Shown here: positions 38,827 through 49,900 of the stretch, piece by piece
Layout of the letters: each line of letters starts with the position of its first letter
How positions within the stretch are numbered: position 1 is the first letter of the stretch
Assembly: GCF_031877795.1 (NCBI RefSeq)
Contig: NC_133948.1
Span: forward strand, 15,268,948-15,332,947
From: Strix aluco
Taxonomy: Eukaryota; Chordata; Aves; Strigiformes; Strigidae
Reading direction: 5' to 3'
Length of the DNA stretch: 64,000 bases
Program-made: the position numbers and the translations under genes
Notes under the pieces: generated by a model
Database searches by the model: none
Told to the model about the DNA's origin: nothing
Seen by the model: the letters and a program-made list of their open reading frames with translations, nothing else

Positions 38827-41800
38827 GTTTAGACTTTTGCATGGGAGCATTTGCTAACACACTTTCTAATTTTTTATTTTTCTTTCCTGTCCTTCGTAGG
38901 GGATATATTTGAGGTTCAGCAGAAACACCAAGGCCTTTGAAAAGGAGGCTGCAGCAGGCCTCCTCTTGCTTTCTTTTCCACTGTGTGGCTTTGCAAGGAA
39001 CAACAAACTGTTGCTCCTAAACTTAGAAGAAAAAATATTAAGCTTGGTTTTCCTGGTGCAAGAGTCCCAGGGAGGGGGAAAAGACACAAACCACGTGCAC
39101 CACCAGGTCCTGTCAGTACAATCAGCACGGGTTTCTGAGGCTGGAGAGCTGCCTGAGAGTCTCATCTTCCTCGGTACCTCGTTCTTCTTTTTCCCCTTAA
39201 CCGACCATCATATTTCAAAGCGTTGAGCCGATGATGTTAGCCCAGATGCAGGGACTTTGCCCTGCTTTCAGTGACGTTTGGAAAAGGGAGCTCGATGCCT
39301 CCCCTCCCGCGGCAGCGCGGGGAGGGGGCTCAGAGCTCGGTTCTCATTTGCACCCTTTCTGCCTTATTCTCAGTGCTGGGTGGTGGAGTCGTGGCTCTTT
39401 GGGAACAAACCAAACTCACTCAGGTTTAACGTCTTTCAATCTTTTCCCAGAAGGTGGAAAACTCAACTGCTGTTTGTCCTGCAAAAGTCTCCTGCACAAG
39501 GGTCCAATTATTCTCATTTTCCTAGGACTGCTTGCTCGTTTCAGCCGCTTGGCTGCGTGCGCTCCCATCACATAAGCTCATACGCCATCACTTATTTCTT
39601 TTCTTACATATTTGAAGTCGAGAGAGAGGATTTGCCCTGAATTCTCAGGGGGACTGAAGAGCTCCTTGAGCAACTGCGAGTTATTTTGGGACAGGCCTGT
39701 TCTAATCACAAGACGTTGTGCACAATTGCTTTATAATCTCATGGTATTTATTTAATCAAAATTGCAGATTCTGGGCAGAGCTGCGATCACAGCTGGTGGT
39801 AGTATTTACAGCTTCAAGAATAAAAAAGCAAAGCATATATAATGTTTTGCACTATTAAGAACATGCCAAGGAACAGCAGGTTTTCAATTATACACCAGAA
39901 TTTGATTTTATATAGCTCCTTTCATACTTGAGTTACTTCTAAGTGCTTTTTCAGTAACTCATTACTCTGTACCGCGGCGGCTGCAGACGTTATGTGCACA
40001 CCGGTACTCCCGGCCCCGGACACCACCCTGCTTGGATGTTCTCTGCTTCAGAAACACTGAGCAAAACCCCGCGGGTCTCCTCTGCCGCTGTCGGAGGGAG
40101 TTAGAGAACTTTTTAATTTCCACGTAGCGTGAAGCCATTATTGTGCAGAAGGGCTTCACGTCGGGGGCATCAGCGGCCTGGCAGCTCTGCACGGCCGACA
40201 CCGTGCAGGGGCTCATTGCCCGGTGATCAGTTCTTCCTAACGAACGTCCTTTCCTCTCTTTTGTTGTTACAGCTCTCAAACAGCACAAGAGCCTCAAAGG
40301 AGGCAGCGTTACTATCGCGATAGGCAGCTTTGCTGCTGTCCTACATGCTGCAGAACAATCTCCTTACGCAAAGGTGACGCTTATGGGGAGTCTTGCACAC
40401 AGTGTTAGTGGCTGAGGAACGAGACAATCTCTGAGCACCGACGGCCCCTCTGGTCCCCAGGTAGGACAGCAGCGAGCCCAGCTGCTCCTGGCCCGTGGCC
40501 GTGGCACAAGCGCTGCAGGGGTGGCACAGGAGTCGTTCAGCAGCAGCCGTCTTGCAGGCTGGGCAGCGGGGAGGTGATCACAGCTTAATTGTCCGGGTGA
40601 GGTTCGGTGGCGGCAGCAGGTAGGATGGAAAACCAAAGGCTCTGTGGTGGTGAAGGGGAAGACGGTGCCGGGAGCCACTCGGCTACCTGGGAAAGGGCCG
40701 GAGCCCACGCTGGGAGGGGCGTTGAGCTCTCAGGGTGATAGCCACGTGCAGGAAAGCTGAGCAGATTCAGAGCTCATTTAACAGGCGGTGCAGGTGTTTT
40801 TGTTAGTCTATAATTGTCCCCCTAATAGATCCTGAATTACTCAGCATGAGGTTTTGAGAAAACTGTCCAGAGTCGGTTAGAAGACGGCGTTTTCCTGGGC
40901 TGTGCTGAGTGAAGGCCGGGTCTCTGACCTTTGCTCAGGTGCAGGATCCAGATCAGGTTTTACACCATCCTTAGAGCTGCCCTCAGCTAGATTCCATCGC
41001 TGGGAACCAGCTCGTGAGCTCCATGGAATTACCTTTCTTGGTTAAAAAGCAAAAGCAGCGATTTAGGCTCATTTTGGAGTCGCGAGGAAGGTGGGTGATG
41101 CAGCCTCTGCTCATCAGACCAGTGCGGTCTGCGCTGCCAGGCACTGCCTTTGCTCCTGGGTTTTTTTTTCTGAGGGGCAGCACAGCACCCTCGCAGGAGG
41201 AGGCCGCCCAGAGCGGACCCAGGCAGCTGAAGTTTCTTTTGTAACAATTCAGCTCAGTTTTTGGTTAAAGAGGGAATCCACCAGCACTAGAGCAAGGATG
41301 CAGAAAGAGAAACGTAATCTTTTGATACAGCCACGTCTGTACAAACGTTTGTCTGTCTCGCTGTCCCTACGCCATACAGACAGGCCATCTCCTGGGCAGA
41401 GGAATAAGGAATTCCCATCCCTTCGTTTTACCCACACAACACAGGCAGCGGAGCTCGGATTGTTGCATTTCGGGATTTAAGATATTCTTCGGACTTTCAA
41501 ATTTTTTAAATGCTGCTAAAGTTTTATCTTACTATTTAACAAATATGTTTTTTAAACTGACTTCCCACAGTTATGTTATTAAATGATTTTTACCTTGCAG
41601 TGGCAACAGGTGATGCATTTGATTGTACATTTTTTTTGGTGGAATTTGTATTAAAATGACATCAGACGTCTTGATTAATTACTTCAAGAACATTAAATGT
41701 TTTAAAACATGCAAACCTATGAGAGCAGAGAGCTGTTTAGCAGCAGTATAAAGTGTTAGACCCTAGTGCTTATTTGTTTGTAACAGCATTTATTCTGCTG

Positions 41801-41827
41801 TAGCCTCAGAGTGAATATCTAGATCTT

Positions 41828-41833
41828 AATAAA
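41828..41833 (+). terminator. MTMR3: MTMR3 probable distal polyadenylation signal
   Basis: AATAAA within CTTAATAAATTTGTCATTTT, followed by T/G-rich sequence (CCCTTGTGTTTTCTGTTTCGG). Human MTMR3 mRNA is known to have a long 3' UTR, which fits use of this site. Not proven from sequence alone. Confidence 0.55.
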
Positions 41834-41855
41834 TTTGTCATTTTCCTACACAGTG

Positions 41856-43442
41856 ACAATTTTACAGTCCCTTGTGTTTTCTGTTTCGGTGGATCTGCAG
41901 GGCTCCCAGTTTGTGGGGCTTATCTTTAGGTAAATTATAGCTCATGTATTAGGAAAAAGTAACTCAGGCGTTCAAAAGAACATGGAAAAGACCTAGGAAA
42001 GAGGTGATCTGAACTCCCAGACGTGCAGCGAGCGTGGAAGGCACCGCTGCTTCCCAAAGCCCCGTGCTTTGGAGACGAGCACTTGGTGAGAACGTGGGAT
42101 CCCGATGGTTTATCAGCAGCTCCACAAACCATTCCAACAGGACGACTTCCCCTTCATGTTGCACTCGCCGTGTGCTGCCAGACCCTCCTGCCCTTCCCGT
42201 GTGCAGATCCGGCGATGGACTTCGCTGCTGTCACCGATTAGAGCCACGTGGTTGTTCTCTCACTTCCCCGTTTTTACACAGCACGACGGCTTCCTGTGCT
42301 TTGACACCTGGTAAGGCCTTGAAACCCAACAACTACAGGGACGTAGGAGATTTTCAAACCCAAATATTTACTTACATGCGCACCTAACAGAAGCAGAGTC
42401 TGGGGGCTTTGGCCTCAGGGAAATGCTGGACAAGTCTAAGCTCAGCAAACAGCTCCTTTCCTCGCTTCCCGCTGGTATCCTGGCTGCTGCGGCCCTTCGC
42501 AGCTCTATATTCCAACTGGTTTTGCTCTATTATTGTTTTTCTTCTATTATTAGAACTTATTAATTAAAAACTTTTAGTCATCAGGGCAATACCAAGCAGG
42601 TGGATTGATGGGCTGAGGGTGAAGAGAAGCCACAATATTTAGGTGTTTGCTTCGGTGGGGGATTACTGGATTTCAATCTAAAATTTACGTCAGAATTGAT
42701 GTCAGTGTGAATTGCAGCATCGTTAGGACACACACATAAGGAATGAATAAGCTTGCTGGAGGTCATAGAGAATAAAGCTTTCTTAAGAAAAATTAAGAAA
42801 ATGAATGCTTTTCTTTAATTTTAGTACCAACTTATACAGTTTTGATGTAGTTTGAGTGATGTAATTGAAATGACATTACAGAACAGCTTGGCACAGCAGC
42901 GTTGACGTTGACACTGACCGTTTATGGGGCTGCAAACAGCAACTCCCTGTGTCCCGTGTTCCAGAGGCAGCGGGTTGAGAACGTTTTTCTTGCCTGTCTC
43001 GGCTGACTGTGGAGCTGAGTGAGCAGCTTCAGCAGGGACATGGTGCGTGAAGGGAAAGCCTCTCCTCCAGCTTAATTTAAAGGAAAAAGCAAAGCTTGTT
43101 GGAGACAAGGTAGAAGGTAAAAGGAAAAAACCAAAAGCACGAGCTAGACTAAGCAGTGCCCCGTGCCTGCCTTGCTTAACGCTGGCCTTGGCTGGGAAAA
43201 CGGGAAGTTTGGGTTACAAAGCCCTTGTTTTACCCAGCGAGTTGCCCAGATCAGGCGCTGAGCTGGGGGTGTCCCAAGCCCAGCACAGCGGTGTGTGAAG
43301 GGACGTACCCCCCTCACAGCCACGCTGGGTGTAAGAGGCTGTCCTGGAAGAAACCCTCATCCCTGGCAGGTGCCAGGGTGGACGACCATGTGAGCATTGG
43401 AAAGCAAGAAGGTGAACGGGGAAAAACAGTGTTTTTTCTGTA
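41856..43442. other. Intergenic gap between convergent genes
   Basis: About 1.6 kb between the probable transcript ends. An extra AATAAA on the + strand at about 42773 could extend MTMR3 further. No coding sequence or named repeat is seen. Confidence 0.55.
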
Positions 43443-43448
43443 TTTAAT
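43443..43448 (-). terminator. Possible polyadenylation signal (ATTAAA) of the AidB-type gene
   Basis: The - strand reads ATTAAA about 380 bases past the stop codon. It is the nearest variant signal; no canonical AATAAA was found on this strand before about 41790. Weak evidence. Confidence 0.35.
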
Positions 43449-43829
43449 CAGCTTCAAATAATTTTCAGTTTGATTTCGGTAGCTTTTCTTTAAAAAGAAC
43501 ACCAGTTGGCACTTGAAGAGCTGCTGCTTCAAGTCATTATCTGCATTTGACCAGTTAGTCTTTGCCTAAAACACGGGCAGAGCACGTCAGCATTTCAGAC
43601 TGAATTTCACCGGCTGCATCTGCGCTTGCAGGTATCGGCGCAAAATCCGTGGATTTCAGCCCAGAGCGGGGGGTTACTCCGGAAAGGATTTGGTCTGGTC
43701 TGGCCCCTGGGGGCATGTCCCCACCATCCCTGTAATTGGCGGTTGGCTGAGGATTTCTGGATTTTTTGGGGATTTCAACCCACCTCTGGTTTCCCCAGGG
43801 GCTGGGACTTCCCGGTCGCCTCTGGCGAG

Positions 43830-43956
43830 TCAGAGCGGGGCGCGGCGGGCAGGGCTGCCCTCGTACGCCAGCGCGCTGTCCGTGAGCGCTGCCTCGGCCT
43901 CGTAGCTGCTGTTCTCTGACTCCGCAGCCACGGGACACAGCTCCTGGTTGCACCAC
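43830..43956 (-). CDS. AidB-type gene exon N, C-terminus and stop
   Basis: The exon encodes [20 protein letters not shown], then an acidic/serine stretch and SPARRAPL before TGA. The end is not a canonical peroxisomal PTS1 tripeptide. The acceptor is TTCTCTGTTCAG. Confidence 0.9.
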
Positions 43957-46900
43957 CTGAACAGAGAACACAAACCGTTCATCCGAGCCCCGGTAACGCA
44001 GACAGTGCTGGTTTCAACTTGAGGTCTTGCTTGGTTTGGGTCCCTCTCACCACTGCTAGAATTCAATTCCCCCTGGCAGGGAAAAGCCACGATGTTGACA
44101 GCAACCAACCCAGAGTCTGTTTGTCTCCATCAATCGTGACACGAGGTTTGGGTTTCGCCACGGCCGGGGGTCAGATCGCTCGGAGAGGCAGAGCACAGCC
44201 TGCTGCATTGCATGAGAAATCGCCTAAACCCATCAGGGCTCGAGGAGGTTCTGCTTACCTTCGAGCGGTGGCGATGTCGGTGGAGGAAGCATCAGGCCGT
44301 GCTGCGTGTTCGATTAAAAGAGCCCCTGTGGAAGAGCAGGAGACATCAGCATTCCCGGGCTCCAGCCAAAACAAGCGCTGGTGAGCGTGGGGGGTGCTGA
44401 CTCCTCCGCAGCACTCGCCAGGCTGAGCTGCCTCAGTTTGAAAGCAGGCGGGGGCTGAGCTTGGTTTAAAACTCCACCCTTTACCCAGAATCCGAGAAAC
44501 CAGACCATCCTAGGAACACCCAGCAGGCTACAGGCTTGGGGAGGAGTGGCTGGAGAGCTGCCAGTCAGAGAGGGACCTGGGGGTGTTGATTGACAGCTGG
44601 CTGAACAGGAGCCAGCAGTGTGCCCAGGTGGCCAAGAAGGCCAATGGCATCCTGGCTTGTATCAGCACTAGCGTGGCCAGCAGGGACAGGGAAGGGATCT
44701 GACCCCTGTACTCGGCACTGGTGAGGCCGCCCCTCGATGAGTGGGTTCAGTTTTGGGCCCCTCACTCCAAAAAGGCCATTGAATGACTCGAGCGTGTCCA
44801 GAGAAGGGCAACGGAGCTGGTGCAGGGTCTGGAGCACAGGTCTGATGGGGAGCGGCTGAGGGAACTGGGGGGGTTTAGTGTGGAGAAGAGGAGGCTGAGG
44901 GGAGACCTCATGGCCCTCTACAACTCCCTGAAAGGAGGGTGCAGAGAGGGGGGATGAGCCTCTTGAGCCAAGGAACCAGCGCCAGGCCAAGAGGGAATGG
45001 CCTCAAGCTGCGCCAGGGCAGGGTCAGACTGGCTCTTAGGAAGGATTTCTTTGCAGAAGGGGTTGTTGGGCGTTGGAATGGGCTGCCCAGGGCAGGGGGG
45101 GAGTCCCCATCCCTGGAGGGGTTGAAGAGTCGGGTTGACCCAGCGCTGAGGGATCTGGTGGAGTTGGGAACGGTCAGTGCTGGGTTAACGGTTGGACTAG
45201 ATGATCTTCAAGGTCCTTTCCAACCGACATGATTCTGTGATTCCTAGCCCTCTCCTGGCCTGAAATCCATCATTTTTGTCTTCCCCACTACCTGTGTAGA
45301 TCCTCGCCAGGGTGTAGGAGAAGTCTCTTGCTGCTAGCTCCATGGTTGCTGCCCCCTTGGAACCAGCTGCCTGCACGAACCGCACGAGGCTGCTGAGGGC
45401 GTCCCGCGTTTGCTTCACGGCGGGTTCCAGCTTCGCAGTGCTCGAAGCCAACTCCAGTTTTTTCTGCAAAGAAAACAATCGCAGGAAAAATGACAGCGTA
45501 TTTACCTTCTGCAAGGAAACGGGGCTGGTGAAATCCTGAGCACACCCAGCAACCGCTAACAAAAAGCTTAAATCAAGGTGTCTGTAACTGGCGCTGCCGT
45601 AGGGGGAGCGGCCAGAGCACGGCAGCAGGAAAGGGGACGTTGCCAAAAGGAAGCTCACAGCCTTGGAGCATTCCTGGGAGCCAGACCCAGCACGGGGCTG
45701 TTTCCTTGCTGGCTTTAGAGCCGCACACGGGGACCAGATCGCATCCCCAATTCTCTCCGATCACATACCTGTATCAGGTTCTAATTACACGCTATCTCCC
45801 CCATTTTTATATTTTCATTTCTGGGAAGATGCTGGGGCTGTGTCCAGGCAGGAAAATGCAGATTTAAAGAAGCTTTTCTCCTCAAGTTGTGCCAGTGGGA
45901 AAGGCCCAGGACCAGAGTGGCTCTTCTGATGGATGTCAGGCCTTTAACTGTGCCTAAAAGCACCACCCAAAAGCTCCCCTGGTTGAGCTAAGCTGCTGTT
46001 TCTCCAGTGTCCCAAATATCTTGTGAAAGCACAAGTGATGCTCTGCCGAGAGAATCTAAACCAGCTGCTCTTTTGACATGGCTGCCTTTAATCTGCATTT
46101 CCCATGTCGTTCCCTCTTAGGCAGGATCAAACGGGAACATTGGGCAACGGAGCTGGTGCAGGGTCTGGAGCACATGTCGTATGAGGAGCGGCTGAGGGAA
46201 CTGGGGGGGTTTAGTCTGGAGAAGAGGAGGCTGAGGGGAGACCTCATGGCCCTCTACAACTCCCTGAAAGGAGGGTGCAGAGAGGGGGGATGAGCCTCTT
46301 GAGCCAAGGAACCAGCGCCAGGACAAGAGGGAATGGCCTCAAGCTGCGCCAGGGCAGGGTCAGACTGGCTCTTAGGAAGGATTTCTTTGCAGAAGGGGCT
46401 GTTGGGCGTTGGAATGGGCTGCCCAGGGCAGGGGGGGAGTCCCCATCCCTGGAGGGGTTGAAGAGTCGGGTTGACCCAGCGCTGAGGGATCTGGTGGAGT
46501 TGGGAACGGTCAATGTTAGGTCAGTGGTTGGACTGGAGGATCTTCAAGGTCTTTTCCAACCTAGACGATTCTGTGATTCTCTGATTCTGGGAAGAGTGTG
46601 CCTTCTGCATAGAGCTGCCAGGCTGGGGGCACAGCTCGGTCCCCCCGAAGTCACACGTGTGGAGGCAGCTCTCACCCTCGCGGCCACCCCCGACCTCCAG
46701 GCCCTGCGTCCCCCCGCGGCGCTGGCAGCTGAGCTCTGCTGCCGCCGACCCCAGCCCTGCCTGCGCTGCCTGCGGTCGGGGCAGGCCCTGCCTTCCCTGG
46801 GGGCTCAGCCCGGGACCTCGGGTGCTGCACTAACAACGCTCACACCCGTCTCTGCAGCAGAACCCAAGGATTACCTTGGACAGAACCGCAAAAAGGAACC

Positions 46901-49900
46901 GTTGAATATTTAAGTGGTGGAGCAGGTGGTAGGAGGTGCTTTTCATTAATTAGCCTCATTTGCAGGTTATTTAGGAAGCTGAAGTCTGTAAGTATCTGCT
47001 GCGCAGGACAAATTTTTTATGTTTTTGAGGCTTTCAGTGCTTAAGTGCTCAAGCAGCTCCTCTTGGTAGTATGTGAAAATGCAGCTTATTTGCACAGTAG
47101 GACTCCAGACTGCACAAGCCGAACCCAGTTTTGTTTTCGGCAGTATGTCTGTGCCTGACAACCTTCTGCATAACCATTGCCCTGTATTTTCTGACTATTA
47201 ATACAAGAAAAACACAATCCTCAATGGATGCTATTCTGTGCTCTAGGCAAAGCAGTACATAAATACTGACAGCATATGCTGTACAAATACAAAAACACCA
47301 TCGTTAAAGCGGTTAGGTCTAGTGCCAAGATAAAGTCCAAAGAACCCTCCAAGCCCACAGAATGCTAATAAGAGGTTTTAAAAGTAGCTTGGAGCTTGTT
47401 GCTAACGAGGATCAAAGACCCCAAAGGCATAAACATATTCCCAGCAGCTTGGGTGGAAGCCAGATCACACAGGCCAAGCGCAGAGACAACATTCGCGCTT
47501 CTGTCAGCACCCTCGTGCTCGTGGCTGGGGTACGAACAGCTCCGTCCCACGCTGCCTTGCTTTTTAAGGTTTAAAGACCTTTTAGTATGGACCAGGAATA
47601 TAAAAGCATCATTTTAACCTTTGGGGGAAAAAAAAAAAAAGATATTGCATTCTCTTTGCTCTCCAGTAATTTACTTTTTTTTTTTTTTTCCAGATTACAC
47701 TCATTCTTTTTCTAACCAAAAGCACTGAATCTGCTGAGAGATCAAGCTGGTTTTTTCCACATCCTCCCCTGCATTTGAGAGCGAGAGGCTGTAGAGCTGC
47801 TTCAGGGACGATGCTTGAGGCAGAAGCAGCTCCTGTTTTCTCTCCTGCGTGTTGATCTGCTCCAGTTCCTGTAGCGTGTAACCGCAGGGGCACACGCACG
47901 CGGCATCGCTGTGCCAGCGGTACAGCCCTTTTCTGGCTGAAATCATTGGAGAGCAAAAGAGCTTTTAGAGCTCCAATATTTCTGATTCCTTCGGTTTTTA
48001 CTGAGGAATTTCAAGATGCCACTCATTCGTTTGCTCTCACTAGCTACCAAGAGTGCCAGAATGGTTTTTACTTAAAAGATTAATCATGAGTATTTAAAAG
48101 TACAGCAACGGGGAGAGTTTCCAAAACAGGGCTGGAAGCACAAGGCTCGTATTAATGCTTCAAGCAAATATGTAGTCTCACTTTAATAACCTACTTTTAT
48201 TTCCTGCTGTGTTAAAATTGTGGTTATGGTCTGAAAAGGACTTGAAAACACTATCACGTGTCTTAGATTGTATGTCTGATCTACAGCGAGAGTTTCAGCC
48301 CTGCGCAGTCATTCCTGATGCCCAGGACAGTGGATTCTGACCTCTGCAAGGTGCGTGCAGGACTGGCGCTCAGAAACACAACGTGCCCAGATTTAACCTA
48401 AAGCCACTAAAATGCAATAATCAAATAATTCCCTGGTGGTATTTTAGAGTCACTTTGCAGATTGTAATTGAATTCTAAAGTACACCCAATGCTCTGGCTC
48501 AAAATTCCAGCAGTAATTTTTTAGCCGTAACATGAAGTAACCACCCCCGTGCAGTTGCCACCCGAACAGCCAGCGGCTGAGCTGGAATCCAGGGCTGTCT
48601 CTCACACTTGCCACGTGTTCCCCTGAGACTTTGCACACTAATTACCTCTGGACAGGCTGTTTGTAACAAACTTGCCTGTGTATCAAGGACGCTAAAAATT
48701 CAGCTTCTCATAATCACATTGTGCAAGGATGAGGAAGTTCTCTGTATTTCCCTTTTCCTGAGGATAATTACAACATTGGGTTCCTGCTTCTAGATCACAG
48801 CAGCCCCAGCGTTGGGCATCCCACCATCTGCAGAGGCAACTGACACTGGATAAAAGCAAAAATAGGTTGCAGTGGGGTCAGGGGGGAGGTTACTCTGTTC
48901 TCTGTTCAGAGAACAAAGTGTTATGCTGTGCTAACAAAGTAGTCACTGGGCACAAATCCTGCAAACTGAGAACCTTGGTGGGCAAACATAAAATCAATTG
49001 TACTAGTTTTGTGTGCATCAATAAAAAGGAAATGTATCAGAGCAGTAAAAATCCCTTTATGAAGGGCTAAATGATTTCCTCACTAGATGGGAATGGGAAG
49101 GATGTTTCAAAACGAGCCAGACTCTCAGAGACTGAAGGAATTTAGACACCTGGAGCTCCAAAAGAGGTTATCACCTGCGAGTGAAACCCTGATGCTGGTG
49201 TAGAAACTCGGCACGTTCCTGCCTGATGCTGCAGAGGCACTCTGCAGAAATACCTCCCAGTCTGCCTTCCCAGCGCCCGGCTGCCGACGGCGTAAGGGAG
49301 AAGCTTTGTGATGTGTCCAGGTTGAATTTGCCGGGTGTGATCTATCACACCCGGAATCAGTGCCCCAGCGCTGCCCTCCCGGCTCAGCCTGGTCCAGGCA
49401 CTCGCTGTGCAAATGGAGGAGGCCCCAGTGTGACAGAAAGCAGCAAATGCAACGGCGCTTACTGGAATTTATTTTAAGGTCAGTGCTCGCTTGTTCGCCC
49501 TCCAGTCTCATCTACAGCATGATTTGTGGGAGTGCAAGAGCAATGATGGGCTTGTTAATTAATAAATCTCAATACTCGGTGTCACTGCTGTGCAGGTACC
49601 TGCTCTGAATCGCATCGCTGTGTTCTTTAATGCTTCTCTGATTATGCAGTTGCTGGGGGGGCCCTCTCAGCTACACCAGTGAGGAGCTCTGGGGACTGCA
49701 GCACGGCCCCTGTGTGGGGTGTTCCTTTAAATTACCCTAAGTGTAAGTAAGTCTCTGGAGGCCAGCTTCTTTCCCAGTTATTTTTAGAGCCTACCACTGG
49801 CTCCTTTCCTTCTCCACTCCATTACCTTCCGTGGCAGACTAAGCTGCTTTTTATCAACAGCTGGCCCAGCTGGCTTTTTAATTAGCAGGTGTGCTCAGTC

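Larger units (their letters stand above)
36494..41855 (+). other. MTMR3: MTMR3 3' UTR (probable extent, long form)
   Basis: The region follows the stop codon without interruption. Signals AATAAA at 38606, 38811 and 38821 would end a 2.3 kb UTR; one at 41828 followed by TTTGTCATTTTCC would end a 5.3 kb UTR. The stretch 41470-41855 is AT-rich and resembles a typical distal UTR end. The extent is inferred from signals only. No open frame here matches a protein family. Confidence 0.6.
43957..45291 (-). other. Introns M-N and L-M of the AidB-type gene
   Basis: Intron 43957-44258 is ordinary sequence. Intron 44326-45291 is largely filled by a CR1 fragment, which ends only 48 bases from the exon L donor. 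Confidence 0.8.

Noticed and set aside
47627-47692. Poly-A run followed by poly-T run as a processed-pseudogene or SINE end
   Set aside because: No target duplication and no gene-like body next to either run; most likely simple homopolymers.
49125-49511. 128-codon frame on the - strand in intron K-L
   Set aside because: There is no family similarity and no convincing splice sites; the composition looks random.
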